Assembly: GCF_007830455.1 (NCBI RefSeq)
Contig: NZ_VLLB01000002.1
Span: forward strand, 1-64,000
DNA: 64,000 bases
Source of the DNA: Pseudoduganella lurida
Lineage (GTDB): Bacteria; Pseudomonadota; Gammaproteobacteria; Burkholderiales; Burkholderiaceae_D
Direction: 5' to 3'
The notes beneath the pieces were generated by a model that worked only from the letters and a program-made list of their open reading frames with translations, was not told the DNA's origin and ran no database searches. Shown here piece by piece: positions 25,822-33,995 of this stretch. Each line of letters starts with the position of its first letter. Position 1 is the first letter of the stretch. The translations under genes and the position numbers were made by a program.

Positions 25822-26904
25822 ATGAAAACCTTCCTCACTCTCTTTGCATCCGCGGTGCTGACACTATCGGCCACCGCCCATGCGGCCACCCCGCCGACCT
25901 CCCTGACCGAAGGGTTCGACAGCGGTACGTCACTGACGGGCTGGGTGCTGAGCGGCAGCATCGGTGCCGCTTCCTGGGTGCCGGGCGATGCAGTAGTGTT
26001 CGATGCGCAGGCCGGCGCTGCCGGTTCCTACATCGGTAGCTCGTTTGCCGTTGGCCAGGCCACCGGCGGCGATTTCGACAGCTGGCTGCTGACGCCGGAA
26101 GTCACCCTCGGCGGCACCACCGTGCTGACGTTCTACACGCGCAATGCGCCGGACTACGGCAGCGCAGACACGCTGCAAGTGCTGTTCGGTACCGGGACCG
26201 CTGCGTCCGGCTACACGAACACGCTGCTGACCATCGGCGCGGGCGACTACACGGACGGCTGGACGAAGTACACGGCGCAGGTCAGCGGCACGAACACCGG
26301 CCGCTTCGCATTCCACTACTCCGGCAACTACGACACGGCAGGTTTCATCGGCATCGACAGCGTGAGCGTATCCGCCGTGCCGGAACCGTCCACCTGGATG
26401 ATGCTGGGCCTGGGCCTGGCCGGCGTGGGCTTCATGGCGCGCCGCAGCCGCCGCGCGGCCGCCGGCGCCGGCCTGGCCCTCGCCGCGCTGGGCATGTCGG
26501 GCAGCGCCATGGCCGGCGACGAGCAGCCCGCCGCAAGGAATATGGACAAGGGCCTGGTCGTGGTGCGCGATGCCGAGACGGGCCAGCTGCGCGCGCCGAC
26601 CGCGGAGGAATACCGCGCCCTCGTGCCGAAGGCCGCATCGGCCGCCAATGCGCGCATGGCGCGAGGCGTGGCCGCGCCGGCACCACAGGTGACGATCACC
26701 AAATCCGGCGTGCGCAAGGTCAGCGTGGCCGACAAGGCCGTGTACTCGGTCGTGACGCGCGCCGCCGACGGCTCGCTCGACGAAGCCTGCGTGACCGGCC
26801 AGGCTGCCGCGGACAAGGCCGTCAGCCAGGCAGCAGGACAGAACGCCGTCAACACCGCGCAGACCGCGCAAGCCACCGAGGGCCGCCGCTATGACGCCCA
26901 ATAA
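25822..26904 (+). CDS. PEP-CTERM protein with a post-CTERM extension
   Basis: This 360-residue secreted protein has a signal peptide (residues 1-21, TAHAA). Its jelly-roll-like N-terminal domain (about 25-185, with the segment GFDSGTSLTGW) resembles choice-of-anchor-type domains. A PEP-CTERM sorting signal (VPEPST at 186-191, a hydrophobic helix and an Arg-rich end at about 208-212) is followed by an extra 148 residues. The extension begins with a hydrophobic Ala/Gly/Leu stretch ending in AMAG, like a second signal peptide, then a charged Ala-rich tail. Such post-PEP-CTERM regions are recognised in this bacterial group. It could be anchored twice or processed after sorting. The next gene starts within or just after its end. 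Confidence 0.85.
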   Translation: MKTFLTLFASAVLTLSATAHAATPPTSLTEGFDSGTSLTGWVLSGSIGAASWVPGDAVVFDAQAGAAGSYIGSSFAVGQATGGDFDSWLLTPEVTLGGTTVLTFYTRNAPDYGSADTLQVLFGTGTAASGYTNTLLTIGAGDYTDGWTKYTAQVSGTNTGRFAFHYSGNYDTAGFIGIDSVSVSAVPEPSTWMMLGLGLAGVGFMARRSRRAAAGAGLALAALGMSGSAMAGDEQPAARNMDKGLVVVRDAETGQLRAPTAEEYRALVPKAASAANARMARGVAAPAPQVTITKSGVRKVSVADKAVYSVVTRAADGSLDEACVTGQAAADKAVSQAAGQNAVNTAQTAQATEGRRYDAQ

Positions 26905-26926
26905 TTTTTTCAAGGTCGATCACGCC

Positions 26927-28381
26927 ATGAAGCGCACTTCCTTCCACCGTCCAATGCAGAACCTGAAGCAGATCGTTGCCGCCGTCGCCGTCGCCGTCGG
27001 TTCGCTGGCTGCCGCGGGCAGCGCCCAGGCCGCTGCCCAGATCGTCATCATCAATGCCAACGCGCCGGGCGTGGGCTTCAACGAAACCACGCCCGCCACG
27101 CCGGTCGGCGGCAACAACGGCACCACGCTGGGCCAGCAGCGCCTGATCGCGTTCACCTATGCCGCCAACCTGTGGGGCGCCAAGCTGGACAGCTCGGTGC
27201 CGATCACCATCCAGGCCAGCTTCGAGCCGCTCAGCTGCACCGCCAGCAGCGCCACGCTCGGTTCGGCCGGCGCACTGGAAGTGTTCTCCGACTTCCCGAA
27301 CGCGCCGAAAGCGGACACCTGGTATCCGGCCGCACTGGCCAACAAGCTGTCCGGCGTCGACCAGAGCCCCACCGTGGCCGACATCCGCGCCCGCTTCAAT
27401 TCGCGCCTGGGCCTGTTCCCTGACTGCCTGCCCACCTCGGGCTTCTACCTGGGCCTGGACGGCCAGCATGGCGCCGCCACGGACTTCGTCACGGTGCTGC
27501 TGCACGAGATGGGCCACGGCCTGGGCTTCCAGAGCTTCACCGACGAGGAAACCGGCGAATACTTCGCAGGCACCCCGGCCGTGTGGGACCACTTCATGAC
27601 GGACAACCGCACCAACACGAAGTGGATCGACCTGAGCGAAGAAGCGCGCGTCGCCAACGCCGTGAGCGGCAACGGCCTGTCGTGGGACGGCCCGAACGTC
27701 AATGCCGCCGTGCCGGGCGTGCTGGGTGCCGCGGGCGTGGTGGCGATCAGCGGCTCGTCCGCCGGCAATGCCGCCGGCCGCAAGGCTTTCGGCGAAGCGA
27801 GCTTCGGCCCGCGCATCACCGACAACAACGTCTCCGGCGACATCTTCCCGGTGGTCGACCAGGCCAATGGTACCGGCCTGGCCTGCACGACGCTGAACGC
27901 CACCAACGCCAAGGCGGTCAAGGGCCACGTGGCACTCGTCGACCGCGGCACCTGCAACTTCGCGCTGAAGGCGGCCAATGTGCAGGCGGCCGGCGCGATC
28001 GCGATGATCGTGGCCGACAACGCGCCGGGCGACCCGGCCGGCATGAGCGGCGACGATCCGACCATCACGATTCCTTCCGTGCGCATCTCGCAGGCGGACG
28101 GCATCGCCGTGAAGGCGCGCCTGGCCTACCGCACCCGTACCGCGTCGAACGTGGTTGCCACGCTGTTCGGCGACGCGTCGCAGCTGGCCGGTGCGGACAG
28201 CCAGAAGCGCATCCTGATGTTCACGCCGACCACGTTCCAGCCCGGTTCGTCCGTCTCGCACTACACGACCGCCGCGTCGCCGAACCAGCTGATGGAACCG
28301 TCCATCAACGGCGACCTGACGCATGAAGTGGTGCCGCCGAAGGACCTGACCTTGCCGCTGCTGAAGGATATCGGCTGGTAA
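26927..28381 (+). CDS. Secreted PA-domain protein with HExxH motif
   Basis: This protein is about 484 residues, with a signal peptide (residues 10-36, AGSAQA). A metalloprotease-like region contains HEMGHGLGF at about residues 190-198. A protease-associated domain follows (about 290-410, with VALVDRGTCNFALKAANVQ). In metzincins the third zinc ligand follows in HExxHxxGxxH, but here that position is Ser (HEMGHGLGFQS), so activity is uncertain. The ATG at 26927 is preferred because of the signal peptide. An ATG at 26891 would overlap the upstream gene by 14 bases and is also possible. It lies directly after the PEP-CTERM gene and may be co-transcribed. Confidence 0.8.
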   Translation: MKRTSFHRPMQNLKQIVAAVAVAVGSLAAAGSAQAAAQIVIINANAPGVGFNETTPATPVGGNNGTTLGQQRLIAFTYAANLWGAKLDSSVPITIQASFEPLSCTASSATLGSAGALEVFSDFPNAPKADTWYPAALANKLSGVDQSPTVADIRARFNSRLGLFPDCLPTSGFYLGLDGQHGAATDFVTVLLHEMGHGLGFQSFTDEETGEYFAGTPAVWDHFMTDNRTNTKWIDLSEEARVANAVSGNGLSWDGPNVNAAVPGVLGAAGVVAISGSSAGNAAGRKAFGEASFGPRITDNNVSGDIFPVVDQANGTGLACTTLNATNAKAVKGHVALVDRGTCNFALKAANVQAAGAIAMIVADNAPGDPAGMSGDDPTITIPSVRISQADGIAVKARLAYRTRTASNVVATLFGDASQLAGADSQKRILMFTPTTFQPGSSVSHYTTAASPNQLMEPSINGDLTHEVVPPKDLTLPLLKDIGW

Positions 28382-28404
28382 TCGAGTGCTGCACCGCAGT
28401 CTCA

Positions 28405-28429
28405 AAGGCCGGGCTTGCCCGGCCTTTTT
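28405..28429 (+). terminator. Intrinsic terminator after the PA-domain gene
   Basis: A GC-rich stem (AAGGCCGGGC with its complement) with a short loop is followed by five T residues, just after the stop at 28381. Confidence 0.85.
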
Positions 28430-28595
28430 CATTGCCGCTTCCTTGACCGGCCTCATCCGCACACGCCGGCAATTCCTCCATCGTTTGACGCACCTCAAAG
28501 ACGAAAGCCGCCAGCCGCTGGCATCCCTCCTACACTGACTGCGCAAGGGCCGCAGGCCGCGGCCCGCCACCGCCCGTCCGCGCAGAGGAGCCACC

Positions 28596-29432
28596 ATGTA
28601 CAAGACCATCGTCGTGCATGTCGACGACAGCCCGCAACTGGCGCCGCGCCTGGCCGTGGCCGCCCGCCTCGCCACGCTGCACGACGGCCACCTGGTGGGC
28701 AGCGCCGTCACCGGCATCAGCCGGCGCGACTACCTGCTGCTGGACACGTCGCCGATGATGGCCCTGCCCGATCCCGATTTCGAACGGCTGCGCGAGCGCG
28801 CCAGCGACCAGTTGCGCGCGTTCACCACGCAGATGGAGCGGCAGGGTGTCGTGTCGTGGGAGGGGCGCATCGTCGAGGACGATGCGGAACGCGCACTGCT
28901 GCTGGAATCGCGCTATGCCGACCTGCTGGTGCTGAGCCGCGGCAGCCCGGCCCGTTCGCGCCTGCGCCTGGCCACCGACCTGCCGGAATACGTGGCGCTG
29001 CACTGCAGCCGCCCGGTGCTGGTGGTGCCGGACGACCACCCCACCGACTGCGTGGGCAATACCATCGTGGTCGGCTGGAATGCCAGCATGGAAGCGACGC
29101 GGGCGATCGCCGGCGCACTGCCACTGCTCAAGGGTGCCGGTTCCGTGCTGCTGGCGCTGGTCAATCCGGAAGAGATGAGCGAGCGGCATGGCGAGCAGCC
29201 CGGCGCCGACCTGGCCACCTACCTGGCGCGCCATGGCGTGCGGGTGGAGGTGGTGCGCGAACGCAGCGATGCCGGCGCCGGCCCGGCGCTGCTGGGTCTT
29301 GCGCAGGATGCCGGGGCCGACCTGGTGGTGGCCGGCGCCTATGGGCACAGCCGCTACCGCGAATGGATCGCCGGCGGCGTCACGCGCGCGCTGCTCGAGC
29401 GGATGACGGTGCCCCTGCTGATGGCGCACTGA
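28596..29432 (+). CDS. Universal stress protein, tandem UspA domains
   Basis: This 278-residue protein has two UspA-like domains, of which the first starts MYKTIVVHVDDS. The C-terminal half ends with the pattern ADLVVAGAYGHSRYREWIAGGVTRALL, matching the nucleotide-binding GxxGxSxxR-type loop. Universal stress proteins bind ATP or AMP and support survival in stationary phase, oxygen limitation or membrane stress. The ATG at 28596 follows AGGAG. The stop is 16 bases from the PHA synthase start, so a stress/PHA operon is likely. Confidence 0.88.
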   Translation: MYKTIVVHVDDSPQLAPRLAVAARLATLHDGHLVGSAVTGISRRDYLLLDTSPMMALPDPDFERLRERASDQLRAFTTQMERQGVVSWEGRIVEDDAERALLLESRYADLLVLSRGSPARSRLRLATDLPEYVALHCSRPVLVVPDDHPTDCVGNTIVVGWNASMEATRAIAGALPLLKGAGSVLLALVNPEEMSERHGEQPGADLATYLARHGVRVEVVRERSDAGAGPALLGLAQDAGADLVVAGAYGHSRYREWIAGGVTRALLERMTVPLLMAH

Positions 29433-29448
29433 TGCCGCCGGACCGGCC

Positions 29449-31239
29449 ATGACGAGGGTGCCGCTGAGAGCGCAGTGCGCATACCAGCCGGAAGGCAGCG
29501 CATGGCAGGGCGGCACGCTGCACGACGACCCGGAGCGCGGCACGGACAACGCGGCGGCCGACCTGCTGCTGAACGCGCTGCTCGCGCGCATCACGGGTTC
29601 CCTCTCGCCCGCCGCGCTCGGCACCGCCTGGTTCGACTGGGCCAGCCATCTGCTGCTGGCACCGTCGAAGGTGGCGGAATTGTGGCTGCATGGCGGCGCC
29701 GGTGCCGCGCGCTGGCTGCAGTATGCGGCGCACACCGCCCTGGCAGGCGCAGGGGCGGCGGCGCCCCTGATCGAACCGCTGGCACAGGACCGCCGCTTCA
29801 ACGATCCGGCCTGGCGGCAGTGGCCGTGGACCGTGCTGTCGCAGGGCTTCCTGCTGCAGCAGCAATGGTGGCACCGCGCCACGACGGGCGTGCGCGGCGT
29901 CTCGCGCCACCACAGCGAAGTCGTCACCTTCCTCGCGCGCCAGCTGCTGGACTGCGCGGCGCCCTCGAACTTCCTGTCCACCAACCCGGTCGTGCAGGCG
30001 GCCACGCTGCGCAGCGGCGGCGGCAACCTGCTGGCCGGCAGCGCCCGCGCCGCGACGGACTGGACCCGCGCGCTGGCCGGCAAGCCGGCCGATACCGGTT
30101 ACCTGCCGGGCCGCGACGTGGCCGTCACGCCGGGCCGGGTCGTGCTGCGCAACGGCCTGATCGAACTGCTGCGCTACGATCCCGTCACGCCGGTGGTGCA
30201 TGCGGCCCCGCTGCTGATCGTGCCGGCCTGGATCATGAAGTACTACATCCTCGACCTGTCGCCGCACAATTCGCTGGTGCGCTACCTGGTCGCGCGCGGT
30301 CACACGGTGTTCATGGTCTCGTGGAAGAACCCAGGGGCGGACGACCGCGCGCTCGGCATGGACGACTACCGGCAGCTCGGCGTGATGGCGGCCCTCGATG
30401 CGATCCGCGCCCAGACCGGTGCCGAACGCGTCAACGCCTGCGGCTACTGCCTGGGCGGCACGCTGCTGGCCATCGCCGCGGCCGCGATGGCGCGCGACGG
30501 CGACGACCGGCTGGCCGGCCTGACCCTGCTGGCGGCCCAGGTGGACTTCACGGAGCCGGGCGAGCTGTCGCTGTTCATCGACGAGAGCGCCGTCAGCTAC
30601 CTGGAAGCGGCCATGTGGGCGCAGGGCTATCTCGACACGCGGCAGATGGCCGGCGCGTTCCAGCTGCTGCGCTCCAACGACCTGGTGTGGTCGCGCCGCC
30701 TGAAGCACTACCTGCTCGACCTGCCCGACCGCGATACCGACCTGATGGCGTGGAATGCCGACGCCACGCGGCTGCCCGCGCGCATGCATTCCGAGTACCT
30801 GCGCCGGCTGTTCCTGCAGAACGACCTGGCCAATGGCCGCTACCTGGTCGGCGGGCGGCCCGTCGCGCTGACGGACATCGAGGTGCCCGTGTTCGCCGTG
30901 GGCACGCTGACCGACCACGTGGCGCCGTGGCGCTCCGTCTACAAGCTGGTGCTGCTGGCCGATACGGACGTGACGTTCCTGCTGACCTCCGGCGGCCACA
31001 ACGTGGGCGTGGTGGCGCCGCCGGACAGCGGCGCGCGCAGCTACCAGGTGGCCACGCATCGCGAAAACACGGCCTATATCGATGCCGAGCGCTGGCATGC
31101 CTGCGTACCCGTCGAAGGGGGATCGTGGTGGCCCGAGTGGGCAGCGTGGCTGGCGCAGCGGGCCGGGCCGCTGGTGCCGGTACCGGCGAGCGGACCATCT
31201 GCCGGCCCGGCGCCCGGCACCTATGTGCTGCAGCGCTGA
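29449..31239 (+). CDS. phaC: Class I poly-hydroxyalkanoate synthase
   Basis: This 596-residue protein has an alpha/beta-hydrolase fold. The lipase-like box GYCLGG holds the nucleophile Cys (Cys in place of Ser is the PHA-synthase hallmark). The general-base site is TDHVAPW (Asp) and the catalytic His is in GGHNVGVV. It joins hydroxyacyl-CoA units into polyester granules. The length and motifs fit class I (PhaC). It follows a Usp gene by 16 bp. No phaA, phaB, phaP or phaR lies nearby. The C-terminal tail (GPAPGTYVLQR) ends as in family members. Confidence 0.9.
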   Translation: MTRVPLRAQCAYQPEGSAWQGGTLHDDPERGTDNAAADLLLNALLARITGSLSPAALGTAWFDWASHLLLAPSKVAELWLHGGAGAARWLQYAAHTALAGAGAAAPLIEPLAQDRRFNDPAWRQWPWTVLSQGFLLQQQWWHRATTGVRGVSRHHSEVVTFLARQLLDCAAPSNFLSTNPVVQAATLRSGGGNLLAGSARAATDWTRALAGKPADTGYLPGRDVAVTPGRVVLRNGLIELLRYDPVTPVVHAAPLLIVPAWIMKYYILDLSPHNSLVRYLVARGHTVFMVSWKNPGADDRALGMDDYRQLGVMAALDAIRAQTGAERVNACGYCLGGTLLAIAAAAMARDGDDRLAGLTLLAAQVDFTEPGELSLFIDESAVSYLEAAMWAQGYLDTRQMAGAFQLLRSNDLVWSRRLKHYLLDLPDRDTDLMAWNADATRLPARMHSEYLRRLFLQNDLANGRYLVGGRPVALTDIEVPVFAVGTLTDHVAPWRSVYKLVLLADTDVTFLLTSGGHNVGVVAPPDSGARSYQVATHRENTAYIDAERWHACVPVEGGSWWPEWAAWLAQRAGPLVPVPASGPSAGPAPGTYVLQR

Positions 31240-31256
31240 GGGCGCAGCCGGTGGGC

Positions 31257-31285
31257 GGCGAGGAAAAGGGGCGAGGAAAAGGGGC
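31257..31285. repeat. 13-bp tandem repeat between convergent genes
   Basis: GGCGAGGAAAAGG is repeated twice with a partial third copy in the gap between phaC and the small secreted protein gene. Function is unknown. Confidence 0.5.
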
Positions 31286-31315
31286 GAGAAGATAACGGCG
31301 AGAAGAAAGCGGCGA

Positions 31316-31765
31316 TCAGCGCACGGTGGCCTGGTCGGCGGGCTCGCCCCAGTAGAACAGCACGTCGCGCGCGGCGCCGTTGCGGCCGAGGGTCACGCTG
31401 CGGCTCTGCTCCTGGCCATCGAGCGTGGCCGATATCCAGTAGGTACCTGCAGGCAGTTTCACGTACACGTTCGGGCCGCTGTCGGCCAGCTGCATCATCG
31501 GCTTGCGCTTGCTGTCCGTGATGGCCAGCGCCACGCCGGCCTTCAGGTCGCCCGAGCCGCGCGTGGCAAACGTGAGGCGCAGGTTGAAGTCGGGCTTCAT
31601 GGCGGCCAGCGCCGCGCGCTGGTCATCGCCCACGCCGCCGCTGGCATAGGTGACGGCGCCTGCACTGCCCGTGACCAGGCCATCTTCCTGTGCCCAGGCG
31701 CTGCCCATGCCCAGCTGCAGGCCGCAGGCCAGGGCGAAAGTGACCATCGTGCGGATCGGCTTCAT
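31316..31765 (-). CDS. Small secreted protein, carboxypeptidase-regulatory-like
   Basis: This 149-residue protein has a signal peptide (about residues 1-24, GSAWAQ) and a single beta-rich domain with the segment NVYVKLPAGTYWISATLDGQ, resembling carboxypeptidase-regulatory-like or Ig-like folds. No catalytic motif is seen. The ATG at 31765 follows GGGAGAA. It is transcribed in the same direction as the amidohydrolase and sugar operon but 164 bp downstream. Its function is unknown. Confidence 0.72.
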   Translation of the reverse strand: MKPIRTMVTFALACGLQLGMGSAWAQEDGLVTGSAGAVTYASGGVGDDQRAALAAMKPDFNLRLTFATRGSGDLKAGVALAITDSKRKPMMQLADSGPNVYVKLPAGTYWISATLDGQEQSRSVTLGRNGAARDVLFYWGEPADQATVR

Positions 31766-31929
31766 GCATTTCTCCCGTTGAAACAGCCGCCACGGAAGGC
31801 CGCCGTCATGTGATCGGAACTTCATCGGATGCAAGCTTGCCATACTTGTCACCCGATGAGAACCTCTGCACGGGGGATTTTAAGACGCCGCTAAGACGGC
31901 GGCGCCTGGCGCCATGCCCAGTGGCTGGC

Positions 31930-33030
31930 TCAATGCCAGGCCTGCGGGAACTCGCGGCGCGCGTTCTTCGCGTAGATCTTGTCGACCACCGCGCGCGGCA
32001 GCGCCAGGCCCTGGAACGGCTTGGCCAGTTCCGGCGACGTGAGCTGGCGGTCCGACGTGAGGAACGCCCAGTCGCTCACCCACGCCTTGTGGGCATCGGC
32101 CGCGAAGTCCGCATCGGGCTGGCTGCCCGAGCTGGCCAGGTCGGTGCCGTACAGGATGCGGTCCTGGTAGCGGATCATGAAGTCGCGCACCTTGGTGCGG
32201 TTGGCGATCGCCTGGTGCTGCAGGTGGGCGATGCGGGCCGACAGGTCCACGCTCGCCTTCGGGAAGCGCTCCAGGAATTTGGCCAGCTCGTCCACGTCCC
32301 ATTCCAGCGAGGCCAGGTGCACGCCCACGGCGCGCATCTTCGGATGCAGCTGCAGCAGGTGGTCGCGCGCGCCCAGCAGCTGCTCGTGCGACGGCCATTC
32401 CGTCTTGCCGTACATGTGGTACTGCGGGTGCTTGGTGAAGTATTCGCGGTCGCTGGCCGTCGTCATCTTCTCGACCGGCAGCCAGCAGTTCAGGGGCTCG
32501 GCCTGGTGGATCAGCACCAGCGTGCCCTTCCCTTCCAGGTGATCGAACACGGGTTTCAGGCGCGGGTCGTCGATCAGCACGGCCTTGCCGGCATGGTCGC
32601 GCAGGTGCATGCCCAGGTTCTTCCACACCTTGACACCCACTGCGCCGGCGGCCAGCGTGCGGTCCAGTTGCGCATTGGTGGCCTTGGCCCAGCCAGGGGT
32701 TTCGAACTTGTCGGTCGCAAACGTGGTGGCAAACGCCACGTCATGCGGATAGCGCTTGTGCAGGTCCAGCGCCACGCGCTCCTGCTCCGGCAGCGCCGGG
32801 AAGTCGGGGTAGTCGACGTTGATCGTCAGGATGCGCACATTGTCCTGCTGCGCGCGCTGCATGAACAGCGGCAGCGCGCCGTGCAGGTGCATGTGGGCGT
32901 CGATCTTTTCCACTTTCGCGAAGTCGGCATCCGTGTACGTGTCGGCAGGTGCCGCGGACGCGCCAGCGCACAGCAGCGCGGTGGCAAAGGAGACGGTAAA
33001 CGAGACAGCAAGGCGGGTCATGACGGTCAT
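31930..33030 (-). CDS. Secreted amidohydrolase (TIM-barrel, amidohydrolase-2 type)
   Basis: This 366-residue protein has a signal peptide (residues 1-27, GASAAP) and a metal-dependent hydrolase barrel with the ligand motif IDAHMHLHG near residue 44 and later His residues (LIHQAE, GVHLAS) plus Asp in YGTDLAS. It resembles amidohydrolases of the PF04909 group rather than NagA or AgaA deacetylases. The ATG at 33030 overlaps the kinase stop (ATGA). Finding a secreted enzyme as the last gene of a sugar-phosphate operon is unusual. It may cleave a substrate in the periplasm before uptake. Confidence 0.82.
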   Translation of the reverse strand: MTVMTRLAVSFTVSFATALLCAGASAAPADTYTDADFAKVEKIDAHMHLHGALPLFMQRAQQDNVRILTINVDYPDFPALPEQERVALDLHKRYPHDVAFATTFATDKFETPGWAKATNAQLDRTLAAGAVGVKVWKNLGMHLRDHAGKAVLIDDPRLKPVFDHLEGKGTLVLIHQAEPLNCWLPVEKMTTASDREYFTKHPQYHMYGKTEWPSHEQLLGARDHLLQLHPKMRAVGVHLASLEWDVDELAKFLERFPKASVDLSARIAHLQHQAIANRTKVRDFMIRYQDRILYGTDLASSGSQPDADFAADAHKAWVSDWAFLTSDRQLTSPELAKPFQGLALPRAVVDKIYAKNARREFPQAWH

Positions 33031-33995
33031 GGGGTATCTCCGTGGGATTGCAGCCGCGCCAGCGCGGCCTCGTTGAGCGGGGTGCCGGCCAGGCGGGCGG
33101 CATGCAGGGCGGCGCCGATGGCCGGTGCGAAGCGGGGCTGGACCAGCGTGTAGGCGCCGCGCGCGGCCAGTTCGCGCGTAAAGGGGGCGAGCACCAGCGA
33201 GTCGTCGCCGACCACGCCTCCGCTGTAGGAGACCGGCAGCGCCATGCCGGCCGGCGCGGCCAGCTGGCGGCCCACCGCGTGCACGATGTCGGCCAGTTCG
33301 GCGGCGGCCCGTTCGAAGATGGCCATCGCCTGCGTGTCGCCGCCCGATGCGGCCTGCCACACCAGGCGCGCCAGCTGGGCGACCTGGCTCCGTTCGCCGC
33401 CGCGGCGCGTATAGATTTCGCCGCACAGGTCGAGGTCCTGCGCGAGCTTCAGTTCGCCCCTGAACAGGTCGAGCAGCGGTCCCGGTTCGGCGCGGCCGTC
33501 GCTCATGCGCGAGAACAGCGTGAGGCCTTCGCGGGCGATCCAGTAGGCCGAGCCCTCGTCGCTGAACAGTTCGCCCCAGCCGCCGGCGCGCGCCGCGCGG
33601 CCCTGGTACTCGCCGTACGCGATCGAGCCGGTGCCGGCCACGATGCTGATGCCATCGCCGCCGGCCAGCGAACCGGCCCAGCCGCATACCATGTCGTTGC
33701 CGCAGGCGTAGCGCGGCAGCACGCCGGCCGGCAGCGCGTCCAGATCGGCCTGCAGGCTGCTGTCCTCGCCATACGCGGGCAGGCCGAAGAACGCCAGCCC
33801 CACGTCGTTCGGCGTCGCGCCGGCCGCGGCCAGCGTGGCCGCCACGCCCTCGCGCAGCAGTGCCGCGGTGGCCGGCATGCCCAGTTCCAGGTAATAGCTG
33901 CCGCCGCCTTCGTGACGGGCCCGCACCGTGCCGTCGTCATCGAGCAGTACATAGGCGGTCTTGGTGCCGCCGCCATCCACGCCCAGGTACATCAT
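33027..33995 (-). CDS. BadF/BadG-type sugar kinase (N-acetylhexosamine kinase-like)
   Basis: This 322-residue protein has the ASKHA ATPase opening YLGVDGGGTKTAY and a later ATP-binding loop IVAGTGSIAYGE. Family members phosphorylate N-acetylglucosamine or related amino sugars. It sits in an overlapping operon between AgaS and the amidohydrolase, so it may make N-acetylgalactosamine-6-phosphate or a similar sugar, as the non-PTS kinase in Shewanella-type aga clusters does. Specificity is inferred from context. Confidence 0.84.
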   Translation of the reverse strand: MMYLGVDGGGTKTAYVLLDDDGTVRARHEGGGSYYLELGMPATAALLREGVAATLAAAGATPNDVGLAFFGLPAYGEDSSLQADLDALPAGVLPRYACGNDMVCGWAGSLAGGDGISIVAGTGSIAYGEYQGRAARAGGWGELFSDEGSAYWIAREGLTLFSRMSDGRAEPGPLLDLFRGELKLAQDLDLCGEIYTRRGGERSQVAQLARLVWQAASGGDTQAMAIFERAAAELADIVHAVGRQLAAPAGMALPVSYSGGVVGDDSLVLAPFTRELAARGAYTLVQPRFAPAIGAALHAARLAGTPLNEAALARLQSHGDTP

